Shown piece by piece: positions 23,109 to 32,256 of a stretch of 64,000 bases of DNA. The stretch is from Verrucomicrobiota bacterium. Lineage in GTDB: Bacteria > Verrucomicrobiota > Verrucomicrobiia > Opitutales > Opitutaceae. Under the pieces are notes generated by a model. That model ran no database searches. It was not told the DNA's origin and saw only the letters and a program-made list of their open reading frames with translations. The DNA lies in the NCBI GenBank assembly GCA_016222805.1, contig JACRQG010000031.1, positions 1 to 64,000 of the forward strand. Direction: 5' to 3'. The translations under genes were made by a program, and so were the position numbers. Position 1 is the stretch's first letter. Each line of letters starts with the position of its first letter.

Positions 23109-25823
23109 TTACATCAACTCCAGGTCGATGATGCGAAACACTCCCGCCGGGATCGTCAGGACCAGGCGGCCCTGGCGGGGGACGAGGACCTCTCCACTGA
23201 GAACATCACGGCCTGCCTTCACCTTCAGGTGCTGAAACACAACTTCCACCCTGCGGGCCGCGGGATCGAGGTAGCCGGGATCGACAAGCGTGAGGCGGAC
23301 GTGCCGTGCATCCAGACGCGCGGCCGACCAGTGGGCCGGTCCTTCCACGCGCAGCGGCAGTCGGGTCGCTGCCGCCTTCAGGGCCTGCTCGACCGCGGGC
23401 CGATGGGCACTCGCGGTGTGCCTCTGCCCATCTCCGTCATTGAAGAACTCTCCATCGGTGGTGATCGTCGCACGAAATCTCGCCTGGTTGGCGGCGTAGG
23501 CCGGGATGATGGGGATGAGCCCGTAGGGGAACTGGGGGAGGAAATTGCAGGTTCGCTGCCGGACGTTCATGGCGTAGGCGGAAAAGTCGTCGGTGCGTGT
23601 GACGCTGCCGCCCCAGTAGGTGTCCATGCGACTGAAGACCATTTCCGGGTCCTGATCCTGCGGGAAGGAGAAGCGATGGCCGTTGATCCCGTGTTTGAGG
23701 TAGGCGGCGGATGGAGGAGTTCTTACGACCAGCGCGAGGTCGGAACTCGAGATCAGTTGATCGGGAGCGGGAATCTGGATGACGCCCTTTTCTAGCAGCT
23801 GGTAGAACGGCACGAGTTGATCGTACAGATCGCCGGTGTGCGTGCCCCCGCGGGCGAGCGGGTCGTTTCCGTCCACCACGTAGCGACCGACGCCGCGCAC
23901 GCCGGCGTGGATGTCGCTCAGGTACATGTCGGCGCCCAGTGCCGCCGTCGCGACGAGATGGCGGAGGTGGTGGGTTAAGAGCTGTTGCCCGCCCCACTCG
24001 AACATGCGGTTGAAGTTGGCGTCGTCGGTGACGGTCCGGCACGCCCAGTGCGTGAAGTAGCCGGCCTGCCAAAGCCCGACGCGACCGGCGAGGCTGAGTT
24101 CCTGCGTGCGGCTGTTGGTCTCCTCCAGTCCGGGCACAAAGACATCCTTGTACCGCTCGTTGAGGAGCACCTTGCTCCAGAAGGGCAGGTAACAGGTGCC
24201 GTTCCAAAAGATGTTCTTGTTGCGGAAAAGGATGATCCTGCCGTGCTGCCGGCACAGTTCGGCGAGGGGAAACAGGATCTGCTCCACCACTGCCTGGGTA
24301 TGTTCGTCCGTCCCTTCCATCTCGGCGAAGACAAAGCCCTTCAGGTGCTTCGGGGCGACCTGGAGCAGCCGCGCAAACGTGGGGAGTGGGAAGAAGAACG
24401 CGTTGCCGTGGCCGGCCCAAACCAGCACGTTTTCGCCGGTGGCCTCCTTTTCCGCCATGATCCGCACCAAATCCTCGACGGTCTCCTTGTAGGCAACACG
24501 CCGATCCCGCTCCCGGCACCAGAGCGCGGAGGGATCGTCCACCTTCTGGCTCAGGGTGATGCTTCGCGCGAATTCCACGTGGCGATATCCGGCGGTGTCC
24601 CTGACCTGGGAAATCGCGAGGGTCTTGCGCGGGGCCGGCTGGTAGGCGGGGGCACGGAACGCGCGGAGTTGCCGCCCGAGCGTCGCGAGGTTGTCCTCGA
24701 TCTCCTGCAGTCGTCCGTGCGCCCGCTGCGTCTGGTAGGCCTCCTTCCAACCGGGCCGATCCAGGCGATAGGCGTAGATCTCCGTGCCGCCCGACACCGC
24801 GCTGCCCAGGAATAGCGTCTGCAGTTCCGGATCAAAATGCGAGTCCGCGAAGGAGTACGGCCCGACGATCATGTCCCGCAGCGCGCCGGTGGTTTCATAG
24901 CGGATGAGGAGGTTGCCGAAGTGGCTGAGGAGATACTCGTCACCCGGAATCACGATTTTCCGCAACAGGGGCATCCGGTAGGGAATGTTGGGGACCTTCG
25001 GGTCGGCCTTCGAAAAGAGCAGCCTGCCCTGGTGGTCGTAGGCATGAATCACCCCGTTTTCCCGCCAGCCGCCGCTCAGCACCACTTCGGCTTTGCCGTC
25101 CCGGTTCAGGTCGTCGATGAGCAGGCTGAAGAACCGCTTGCCTGGGTTCATCCCGGGGACGCTCAGGTTTGCGTGGTGCCAGTGCACGGACAGGTCGCGC
25201 GGATTGAGGAGAAACAGCCTCAGGATGCCGGTGAGGCCGCTCGAGGTGGTGACCATTGCCACGGAGTCGTCGCCCGTGCCGAGCACGTCGCCTGCCCGGA
25301 GGTGGCGGATGCAGTGCTCGGTCTTCAACTGGTTCAGGACCCCGCCTTGGGGCGAGAGGGCATAGAGTACCTGTTCCACGCCGCCGGTCAGGATGATGGT
25401 GTTGCCGTCGCGGTCGCGGGCCACGCACACCTGATAGAGCGGGGCGGTGCGGGCGAATTTCCATCGGAGGGCCCCGTCTGGGCCGTAGGTGTACAACGTG
25501 CCATCGCCCGAGGCCACCAACACCTCGTCCCGTCCGTCGCCATCGATGTCGGCTGCGGCCAGATCAAACGGAAAGCCGCCGCTGCCCGGGACGCTCCAGA
25601 GCGGCCGGCCTTCGGGACTGAAGCACGCCGTGGCGCCGTCGAGACTCGCCGCCACGATGGCCCGGCCGCCGGCTGGCGCCCGCAGCGTGCGCAGGTGGTA
25701 GACCGGGCTCTGCCCCGCGGCAAAGGCCCATGCCCCGGAATCGTCCGGAGGCCGATCCTGCGCCGGCAGGCGACCCGACAACAACAGGCCGAGCGCGAGG
25801 ACGACTGGGGCGGTGCGTTTCAT
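23109..25823 (-). CDS. Large secreted propeller protein, paralogue A (possible glycan-active enzyme)
   Basis: The 904-residue protein has a signal peptide (VVLALGLLLSGRLPAQ). Residues 25-370 are an FG-GAP/PQQ-like propeller with calcium-type loops (ADIDGDGRDEVLVASGDG near 90, DDLNRDGKAEVVLSGG near 240). Residues of about 390-800 form a second large domain (VLVWAGHGNAFFFP near 470, GFVFAEMEGTDEH near 497). A C-terminal beta domain ends in PGYLDPAARRVEVVF and AGVFRIIDLEL. The layout and several blocks match the protein at 46338-49511, so the two are distant paralogues. A propeller followed by a catalytic domain recalls lambda-carrageenase (GH150), which is a guess. No sulfatase gene is present to support a carrageenan substrate. 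Confidence 0.6.
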   Translation of the reverse strand: MKRTAPVVLALGLLLSGRLPAQDRPPDDSGAWAFAAGQSPVYHLRTLRAPAGGRAIVAASLDGATACFSPEGRPLWSVPGSGGFPFDLAAADIDGDGRDEVLVASGDGTLYTYGPDGALRWKFARTAPLYQVCVARDRDGNTIILTGGVEQVLYALSPQGGVLNQLKTEHCIRHLRAGDVLGTGDDSVAMVTTSSGLTGILRLFLLNPRDLSVHWHHANLSVPGMNPGKRFFSLLIDDLNRDGKAEVVLSGGWRENGVIHAYDHQGRLLFSKADPKVPNIPYRMPLLRKIVIPGDEYLLSHFGNLLIRYETTGALRDMIVGPYSFADSHFDPELQTLFLGSAVSGGTEIYAYRLDRPGWKEAYQTQRAHGRLQEIEDNLATLGRQLRAFRAPAYQPAPRKTLAISQVRDTAGYRHVEFARSITLSQKVDDPSALWCRERDRRVAYKETVEDLVRIMAEKEATGENVLVWAGHGNAFFFPLPTFARLLQVAPKHLKGFVFAEMEGTDEHTQAVVEQILFPLAELCRQHGRIILFRNKNIFWNGTCYLPFWSKVLLNERYKDVFVPGLEETNSRTQELSLAGRVGLWQAGYFTHWACRTVTDDANFNRMFEWGGQQLLTHHLRHLVATAALGADMYLSDIHAGVRGVGRYVVDGNDPLARGGTHTGDLYDQLVPFYQLLEKGVIQIPAPDQLISSSDLALVVRTPPSAAYLKHGINGHRFSFPQDQDPEMVFSRMDTYWGGSVTRTDDFSAYAMNVRQRTCNFLPQFPYGLIPIIPAYAANQARFRATITTDGEFFNDGDGQRHTASAHRPAVEQALKAAATRLPLRVEGPAHWSAARLDARHVRLTLVDPGYLDPAARRVEVVFQHLKVKAGRDVLSGEVLVPRQGRLVLTIPAGVFRIIDLELM

Positions 25824-26219
25824 GGGCCGTAGGTGCTACGGGCGTGCATTATTCGCGCGGGTCGGTGGCACGCACCATGTTTCCCACGTTTTAGCCGAAA
25901 GCCACGGAAACGGTGTGTCCGCCGCAACGGACCCCGACGCCAGTCCTCGGTCGTTCATCAAAGTCCGAGCAGTCTGCAGCCCCTAATATGATCTGCAATC
26001 TCCGGCATGTCTGGCGCGGGATGCCCGCCCTTCGCTTGCAGAAGAGCCCTGACCGCTCAGGCGGGTCGCACCTGAGCGCGGCCTTCCTCCTGCGCGGGGT
26101 CCGCACCACTCGGCCTGCGGCTCAGACGCGAGCTAGCTGTTTTCCGCGGCCGTCCGTCTTGAAGGTAGCAGATGCCGGTTCGCCGGCGGTCCTCTTTCCG
26201 AACATCCCCAATCACCCCC
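25824..26219. promoter_or_regulatory. Divergent intergenic region between propeller protein A and the first TBDR
   Basis: These 396 bases separate two divergent start codons and must hold promoters for both. On the left a perfect hairpin CCGTAG-gtg-CTACGG (25827-25841) lies three bases before the propeller-protein start and could mask it. On the right is the 27-nt box shared with the second receptor. No gene of its own is seen. Confidence 0.6.
26133..26159 (+). promoter_or_regulatory. Putative ECF promoter, copy 1
   Basis: CTAGCTGTTTTCCGCGG followed, after four more variable or conserved positions, by CCGTCT. It matches the box at 33872-33898 in 21 of 27 positions, and all six differences are transitions. 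The spacing between the CTGTTT and CGTCT blocks is identical (18 bases between first bases). CGTCT resembles an ECF -10 element. An ATG with AAGG six bases upstream follows at 26172, in frame with the receptor. Confidence 0.55.
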
Positions 26220-29015
26220 ATGAAAAACTCCCGTACCTCTTTCCGGCTCGCCGTCCCGATTGCGGCCCTGGTGTCCGCTCCGCTCGCGGCCCAGACCGTG
26301 CCCGCGCCCGCCGCGGCCCCGGCCACGCGGGACGAGAGCCCCCTCGAACTCAGCCCGTTCGTCGTCACCACCGACAAGGACGTCGGCTACCTTGCGACCA
26401 ACACCATGTCGGGCAGCCGGCTCAACACCCCGCTGGTCGATACGCCCGCCTCCATTTCCGAGATGACCAAGGAGTTCCTCGAGGACATCGGCGCGACGGA
26501 GATGATGAACGCCGTCGAATATGCCATGGGCTTTCAGTCCGAGCAGAGCGGGGCCAACGACAACACCAGCCAGTTCAACTCCAACCGCGCCATGGCGCGC
26601 GGCCTCGGCCGCGGCACGGCCTCCCGAGACTTTTTCTCCTGGGGGCTCAGCTCTGACACCTTCAGCGTGGAGCGCATCAGCTTCAGCCGCGGCCCCAATT
26701 CGATCCTCTACGGCGTCGGCAGCGCCGGTGGCATCATCAATTCGATGTCCAAGCGCGCCAGCTTCCGGACGCGCAGCGAAGTCAACCTGCGGACCGACGA
26801 CAACGGCAGCTGGCGGATGCACGTGGACCACAACCAGCGGCTGCGCGACAACCTCGCCCTGCGGCTCAACCTCCTGCACGACTCCCAGCGGACCTGGCGC
26901 GAGTTGGAGTGCACCCGCAGCCAGCGGGTGCATCTCGCCGGGACGTGGCGGCCGTTCCAGCGGACGGAGATTCGCGCCGACTACGAGCGCGGCGTGCAGG
27001 ATCGGTTGCTCGGACTGCGCTTCAGCGCCCGCGACTATTTCCTCATGTGGCTGGATTCCGGGCGGCCGACCTACGATCGGGCGGTAAACGGCAACACCTA
27101 CCCGACCGGCACCGTGGGGTGGGGCACGGCCCCGCGCCTGGTGTACGACGGCGACGCCAACAAATGGTACAACTTCCAGCGTTACGCACAGACGCGCGGC
27201 CGCGGGGGGGCGACGGCCAACGGCCTGAAGATGACCAGCGAGGAGTACGTGCCGTTCGCGGCCCTCCTGCTCGGCCCGGCCTCCACCTCCGACAACGCTT
27301 ACTGGTCCGGTACGGTGGTACTCCAGCAGGAGGTCGTGAAGAACCTCTACCTGGAACTGGCCGTCAACCGGCAGTACGACTGGCGAACCGTCAATCGTTC
27401 CGGAAGCCAAAGCGAACTGGGCGTGCACCTGGAACCCAACCGGACCCTGCCCGACGGCACGTTGAATCCCTACTTCGGCCAGATGTTCGTCGAAGGGCAG
27501 GCGCTGAGGAATCGATCCTCGGGCGACAACGTGAGCCGTCGCGCCTCGCTGACCTACGAGTTGAACACGCGCCGGAAGTGGCTGGGGCACCATCGCTGGC
27601 TGGCCATGGCCACCGACGAGGACGGGGAGAGCACCAGCACGCAGTGGAACGAGGCCAACCTCTCCCCGCTCAGCTCCGCCGTCCCGGCGTATTCGAATGC
27701 CCAGAACACGGTCTTCCGTCGCACGTACCTGAACTTCGCGGGTGGCAATCGCAGCTACAACCAGGACCCCTTCCGGAAGACCTACGCGCCGATGGCCTTC
27801 GCCGATCCCGCCAATGCCCTGGCCGGCACCATCACGCCGGGTTTCTTCGTGAGCAACCAGAGCCCGACCAACAGCAAGAACACGGCTGTGATGGCCGCCG
27901 GACAGAGCGCTTTCTGGGACGGGCGGCTCATCGTGACCTACGGCGTGCGCAAGGACGAGGCCGACCGGCAGAACACCCTGCTGACCCGCCACGCGACCAC
28001 CCAGGAGGTCACCGGCGTGGTCTGGAACCCGGTCCTGACCTACGCCGGCACGACGCGCACGCAGGGAGCGGTGTTCCATCTCACCCAGTCCCTGTCGGTG
28101 TACGGCAATCGCTCTGACAACTACTCGCCCCAGTCCGGCCTCGACATCAACGGCAACAACATCGGCAACGTGCGCGGCGAAGGGCACGATTACGGTCTAA
28201 AGTTCCGTGTCGGCGAAAACCAGCTCCACGGCCGCGTGGGGCTGTTCCAGACGAAGGCCGCCAACCAGGCGGGGCGAAATTTCAATATCATCAGTTACAT
28301 CCAGGGCATCTGGCAGGCGATCGAGGGCGCCACCGGCGAGCACGTCGCGCGCTTCGTCGGCAGCCCGATCAGCAACACGGACACGCAGGCCACCGAGGCG
28401 AAAGGCGTCGAGGTGGAGCTGACGGCCAACCCGGTGAAGGGCCTCGCGCTGACGCTCAATTACGCGACGCTGAAGGTGCAGGCGGCGGATCTTTATCCGA
28501 TCTCGCGGGCGCACATCGCGCAGTATCGCGCCCAGTGGGCGGCGAACAGCAGCCTGAGCACGCCGCTGGGCGGGGTGAACAACACCGTGGGAGGGGCCCT
28601 CGCCTCGATCGACGCCAACCTCGCGCAGGACGCCCTGCAGGACGGACGCGAGGCGCTGCACAACTACCCGATCAGCCTCAGCGGCTTCGGGCGGTACCAG
28701 TTCCAGGGCGAGAAGCTGAAAGGCTGGAGCCTCGGCGCCGGCGCGCGCTACCGGGCCGACCGCGTGCTCGGCTACACGCCAGACAGCCGGCCGGTCCGCG
28801 CACCTAAGTGGTTCCTGATGGACGCGAACTTCGCCCACCGCCGGACGCTCTGGAATCGCCGGGTCGACATGCGCGTGCAGTTGAATGTCCAGAACCTGTT
28901 CGACAACCGCGACCTGATCTGGACCGCGATCGACGCCACCACCTTCCAGAAGAATGATTACTCCCTATTCGCGCCGCGGCAGTTCATCCTCTCCGCGAGC
29001 TTCTCGTATCGGTGA
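26220..29015 (+). CDS. TonB-dependent receptor (no STN domain)
   Basis: The outer-membrane barrel, about 931 residues, imports a ligand using energy from TonB. The ATG at 26220 gives a clean signal peptide (FRLAVPIAALVSAPLAAQ). The in-frame ATG at 26172 has the better ribosome binding site and sits close behind the putative promoter. After the signal comes ELSPFVVTTDKDVGYLA, the TonB-box-like stretch of this family. The plug carries SRGPNSILYGVGSAGGIIN (about 157-175), and the barrel ends in an aromatic strand (FILSASFSYR). It is closely related to the receptor at 33904 throughout but lacks the STN signalling domain. It lies next to a GH43-like gene that starts 44 bases downstream. Confidence 0.9.
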   Translation: MKNSRTSFRLAVPIAALVSAPLAAQTVPAPAAAPATRDESPLELSPFVVTTDKDVGYLATNTMSGSRLNTPLVDTPASISEMTKEFLEDIGATEMMNAVEYAMGFQSEQSGANDNTSQFNSNRAMARGLGRGTASRDFFSWGLSSDTFSVERISFSRGPNSILYGVGSAGGIINSMSKRASFRTRSEVNLRTDDNGSWRMHVDHNQRLRDNLALRLNLLHDSQRTWRELECTRSQRVHLAGTWRPFQRTEIRADYERGVQDRLLGLRFSARDYFLMWLDSGRPTYDRAVNGNTYPTGTVGWGTAPRLVYDGDANKWYNFQRYAQTRGRGGATANGLKMTSEEYVPFAALLLGPASTSDNAYWSGTVVLQQEVVKNLYLELAVNRQYDWRTVNRSGSQSELGVHLEPNRTLPDGTLNPYFGQMFVEGQALRNRSSGDNVSRRASLTYELNTRRKWLGHHRWLAMATDEDGESTSTQWNEANLSPLSSAVPAYSNAQNTVFRRTYLNFAGGNRSYNQDPFRKTYAPMAFADPANALAGTITPGFFVSNQSPTNSKNTAVMAAGQSAFWDGRLIVTYGVRKDEADRQNTLLTRHATTQEVTGVVWNPVLTYAGTTRTQGAVFHLTQSLSVYGNRSDNYSPQSGLDINGNNIGNVRGEGHDYGLKFRVGENQLHGRVGLFQTKAANQAGRNFNIISYIQGIWQAIEGATGEHVARFVGSPISNTDTQATEAKGVEVELTANPVKGLALTLNYATLKVQAADLYPISRAHIAQYRAQWAANSSLSTPLGGVNNTVGGALASIDANLAQDALQDGREALHNYPISLSGFGRYQFQGEKLKGWSLGAGARYRADRVLGYTPDSRPVRAPKWFLMDANFAHRRTLWNRRVDMRVQLNVQNLFDNRDLIWTAIDATTFQKNDYSLFAPRQFILSASFSYR

Positions 29016-29059
29016 GGACGCATGACCACGGGGACGGACGACGCTGGCGGCAGACGGTG

Positions 29060-30457
29060 ATGAAACACCTTCGACTGTTCGGCTTGTTGTGGGCGGGCCT
29101 GCCCGGGCTCCCGTCCGGGGTCGCGGCGCGAGCCCCGGACGTCGAACTCGATGCGGCCGCGGCGATCGCGCTGGCGAAGACGATTCCGCTGCTCGCGGTC
29201 AACCTGAACAACTACAAACATCCCGCGAACCCGATCCTGGCGGCCGGCGCAATGGGCGACTGGGACGCCGGCGGCATCGAGCGCGTGGCGGTGATCCGTC
29301 TCGGAACCGGCGACTGGCGGATGTGGTATGCGAATGCCGGACCGGGTCGCCACAGCCTGGGGCTCGCGACCTCCCCGGATGGTGTTTCCTGGACCAAGTA
29401 TGCGGGCAATCCGGTGTTCTCACCGACTGAAGCCTGGGAAGAGGATTACCTGTCACCCACGATTGTGCTGCAGGTGAACGGCCGGTTCTACCTCTACTAC
29501 TGGTCGCCGGGACACGTCTTTCCGGATCGGACCACCGGGAAGCTGCCGCCGCCGAAGATGAAGTACATCGCGTTGGTCACTTCGGATGACGGGATCAACT
29601 GGACGCGGCAGGGCAACCTCGACGGTCGCCCGGGAGCCGTGCTGGGCCCGGAGCCGCCGGGCATCAATGAACACGCGGCGGCTCGCGGCAGCGGCGTGGA
29701 CGCGGCCAAGGTGTTTTACCTGCCGGAAGAACGGACGCGCCCGTGGCGCATGATCTACACCGCCTTTGGCCGGCACGGCCAATGGAACGGACTGGCGGAG
29801 AGCGACGACGGGATCACCTGGCACCGCACGCGGGCGCCCGTGGCCGAGCACAGCGGCACGTACACGCGGGCGACGGGCAACCACCACGACAGCGGCCAGA
29901 CGATTCGCTGTCCGCTACGGATTGGCAACGTGTGGGTGGGATTGAGCTTCGAACTCGATGCGCGCGACTCGGCACCGATGGTCGGGCTCGCGCTTGACCG
30001 CTGGGTGACCCTCGGGCGGCGCACCTTGTACCGCAATCAGGACTATGAGCAGGGCGCCCTTCATCCCTGGTCCGCCGAGGCCGACGAGGAGTGGATTCAC
30101 CTTTATTACAGCACCGGCCGGCGCGAACTCGGCCTCGTGCGCGCCCCCAAACGTTCGGTGCACCAACCGATCGTGGTCTGGAGCAAGCGCGACGTTGGAG
30201 CGACGGGCGAGTTGAGTCGGATCTTCGAGCCCGACCGGCGGCCGGTCGCCCTCCAGGTGCACAGCGATCGCGACCGCGACCTGCGATTCGTGGTGTGGAA
30301 CCCGGCCACCGCAGACTGGATCGAAGTGGCCCCGGCGCCGGTGGCGGGCGGGAGTCTCTTCACCCTCACCGCGCTTCCGCCCCACGCCAAGCTGCGCGTG
30401 CGCTTCACCCCCCGTCACGGCGGCGCGCGGGTGTCGGCCTGGCTCGTCCCGCAGTGA
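29060..30457 (+). CDS. Secreted GH43/GH32-like five-bladed propeller protein
   Basis: The ATG at 29060 gives about 465 residues with a signal peptide (RLFGLLWAGLPGLPSGVA). The open frame extends upstream into the receptor's end and is not used. The sequence has the repeated blade pattern of GH43/GH32/GH117-like hydrolases: DWRMWYANAGPGRHSLGLA, SPDGVSWTKYAGNPVFSP, YLSPTIVLQVNGRFYLYYW and DDGITWHRT. Catalytic acids cannot be picked with certainty. It probably trims side-chain sugars of the imported glycan. It follows the receptor and precedes the sigma factor, all on one strand. Confidence 0.65.
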   Translation: MKHLRLFGLLWAGLPGLPSGVAARAPDVELDAAAAIALAKTIPLLAVNLNNYKHPANPILAAGAMGDWDAGGIERVAVIRLGTGDWRMWYANAGPGRHSLGLATSPDGVSWTKYAGNPVFSPTEAWEEDYLSPTIVLQVNGRFYLYYWSPGHVFPDRTTGKLPPPKMKYIALVTSDDGINWTRQGNLDGRPGAVLGPEPPGINEHAAARGSGVDAAKVFYLPEERTRPWRMIYTAFGRHGQWNGLAESDDGITWHRTRAPVAEHSGTYTRATGNHHDSGQTIRCPLRIGNVWVGLSFELDARDSAPMVGLALDRWVTLGRRTLYRNQDYEQGALHPWSAEADEEWIHLYYSTGRRELGLVRAPKRSVHQPIVVWSKRDVGATGELSRIFEPDRRPVALQVHSDRDRDLRFVVWNPATADWIEVAPAPVAGGSLFTLTALPPHAKLRVRFTPRHGGARVSAWLVPQ

Positions 30458-30562
30458 CGCCGGACTTTGCACCCGCGATATGCCCCAGCTTACCGATTCT
30501 GCGTTTGTGTCCAACGGGCTTGCGGGTATGCGAGGGGGCATGTCGGTGAAGCTCCGGACGCC

Positions 30563-31174
30563 TTGAACTCGCCCCCGACCAGTCGTGGCCGCTGGCCGAC
30601 GGAGGATCGCCCCGGCGCACCTGCCCCCGGGACCGTGGCGAGCGTCGCCGGCCTGTCGCGCTGGTTTGCCGAGGAGGTGCAGCCGCACGAACCGAGGCTG
30701 CGATCCTGGCTGCGGGCGCGCTTTGCCGACCTGCGCGACCTCGACGACGTGGTGCAGGAAGCCTACCTGAGGATCCTGCGGGCGCGCGCCGCCGGGCGGA
30801 TCGAGCATCCCAAGGCCTATCTGTTCAACACCGCCCGCAACGCCGCGCTCGATCGCGTGCGCCGGGAGCGGATTATTCCGTTCGAGGGCCTAACTGATCT
30901 GCCGGCCTCGATCGTCTTGGAGGACGGTGCCGATCCCAGAGTCAGCTCCGATGCCGAACTCGAAGTCCTTGCCGCCGCGGTCCGGGCGCTGCCCGCGCGC
31001 TGCCGCGAGGTGCTCATCCTGCGCAAGTACCACGGCCTCTCCCACGAGGAAATCGCGGCGCGGCTCGGCATCACCCGCAACACCGTGAACGCCCAGATCA
31101 CCGCGGCCATGCTTCGCTGTCGCCAGTATTTTCGCGACCGCGGCCTGCTGGGGGAAGACGGCCATGCGTCATAG
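30563..31174 (+). CDS. ECF sigma factor (FecI-like)
   Basis: The protein directs RNA polymerase to its own small regulon. Sigma region 2 is present (RFADLRDLDDVVQEAYLRIL) and region 4 carries the helix-turn-helix (LPARCREVLILRKYHGLS and EEIAARLGITRNTVNAQIT). The start is uncertain. The TTG at 30563 gives 203 residues and the GTG at 30635 gives 179; the longest open frame begins at 30467. It overlaps the fecR-like gene by 11 bases, so the pair is coupled. Its position between two TonB receptors, one with an STN domain, is the FecA-FecR-FecI layout of cell-surface signalling. Confidence 0.9.
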   Translation: MNSPPTSRGRWPTEDRPGAPAPGTVASVAGLSRWFAEEVQPHEPRLRSWLRARFADLRDLDDVVQEAYLRILRARAAGRIEHPKAYLFNTARNAALDRVRRERIIPFEGLTDLPASIVLEDGADPRVSSDAELEVLAAAVRALPARCREVLILRKYHGLSHEEIAARLGITRNTVNAQITAAMLRCRQYFRDRGLLGEDGHAS

Positions 31175-32231
31175 CTCCCCCGCAGGTTCCCCGGACGCCG
31201 ACGCCGGCGCCGCCCGCATTGCCGCGGCCGCCGCGGCGTGGCGCGCGCGGCAGGATGCCGGCCTGACGGCGACGGAACAGGAGGAGTTTCTGCGCTGGCT
31301 GGAGGAAAACCCCCGTCATGCCGAGTGTTTCGGCGAAATGGCCGAAACCTGGGCGCTGCTCGATCGCGTGCAGGAACTACCGGAGACGGCCTTGGAACCG
31401 GCGGGCCCGGTCCGTCCCGCGCCTTCCCGGCCGGCGGCCTGGTGGCGCCGGGTCGCGATTCCGCTCGCGGCGGCCGCGGCGATCGCGTGGGGCCTGTGGG
31501 CGGTTTCGTCGCCCGAGGAAGCCCCTGTTCGATTCGCGGAATCGACCCCGGCGGAGGACGGGCTGCTCAAGCGCGTCAATCTGCCGGATGGTTCGGTGGT
31601 GCGGCTGCGGGCCGCCACCGCGGTCGACGTGCTCTATGGGCGGAAGGTGCGGCAGGTGCGCTTGCTGCGCGGAGAGGCCCATTTCGCCGTCGCCAAGGAT
31701 CCGGCCCGGCCGTTTGTCGTCGAGACCCAGGGGGTGGGCGTGCATGCAGTGGGCACGGCCTTCACCGTGGCCAACCGCAGCGACAGCGTCGAAATCCTGG
31801 TGACGGAGGGCCGGGTGCGCGTGGAGTCCGTGCGGGTGGAAGATCCGGGGGCGTCGCTGCTGCCGTCGGTGGCCAACGCGGGGCCGCCCGTGCTCGAGGC
31901 TGGCGAGAAGGCGGTGGTGACCCTGGGGACCGCGCTCCAAGCGGAGTCGCGCACCGCGGTGGAGCGTCTGCCGCCCGCACAGCTCGCCTCCGCGGTTGCC
32001 TGGCAGGAACGTCTGCTGGACTTCGAGGCGGCGCCGCTCACGGCCATCGTTGCCGAATTCAATCGCTTCAACCGGCATCAACTCGTGGTGGCCGATGCGG
32101 CGCTGGGCAACCGCCGCTTCGGCGGCTCGTTCCGTGCGGATGATCCCGAGGGATTTGTCGCCCTGCTCACTGCCAGTTCTGAAATCGCCGTCGAAAAGCG
32201 CGAGCACGAGACCGTGATTCGCACGCGGTGA
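31164..32231 (+). CDS. FecR-type anti-sigma regulator
   Basis: The 355-residue inner-membrane protein holds or activates the adjacent sigma factor according to receptor state. The cytoplasmic N-terminus (EEFLRWLEENPRHAECFGEM near 37) is the DUF4880 sigma-binding region. A single membrane segment follows (VAIPLAAAAAIAWGLWAV near 95). The periplasmic part carries the FecR domain (LPDGSVVRLRAATAVDVLYG near 140, GVGVHAVGTAFTV near 190). A C-terminal STN-like segment (LTAIVAEFNRFNRHQLVVAD near 292) would meet the receptor's signalling domain. It overlaps the sigma gene. The GH105-like gene converges on it 25 bases downstream. Confidence 0.92.
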   Translation: MRHSSPAGSPDADAGAARIAAAAAAWRARQDAGLTATEQEEFLRWLEENPRHAECFGEMAETWALLDRVQELPETALEPAGPVRPAPSRPAAWWRRVAIPLAAAAAIAWGLWAVSSPEEAPVRFAESTPAEDGLLKRVNLPDGSVVRLRAATAVDVLYGRKVRQVRLLRGEAHFAVAKDPARPFVVETQGVGVHAVGTAFTVANRSDSVEILVTEGRVRVESVRVEDPGASLLPSVANAGPPVLEAGEKAVVTLGTALQAESRTAVERLPPAQLASAVAWQERLLDFEAAPLTAIVAEFNRFNRHQLVVADAALGNRRFGGSFRADDPEGFVALLTASSEIAVEKREHETVIRTR

Positions 32232-32256
32232 GGGGAAAGAGGGGCGGCGGCAGCGC

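Noticed and set aside
23109-25823. Firm naming of the propeller proteins as lambda-carrageenases
   Set aside because: Only the general layout is similar from memory; no sulfatase or other carrageenan gene supports it, so it is kept as a hypothesis.
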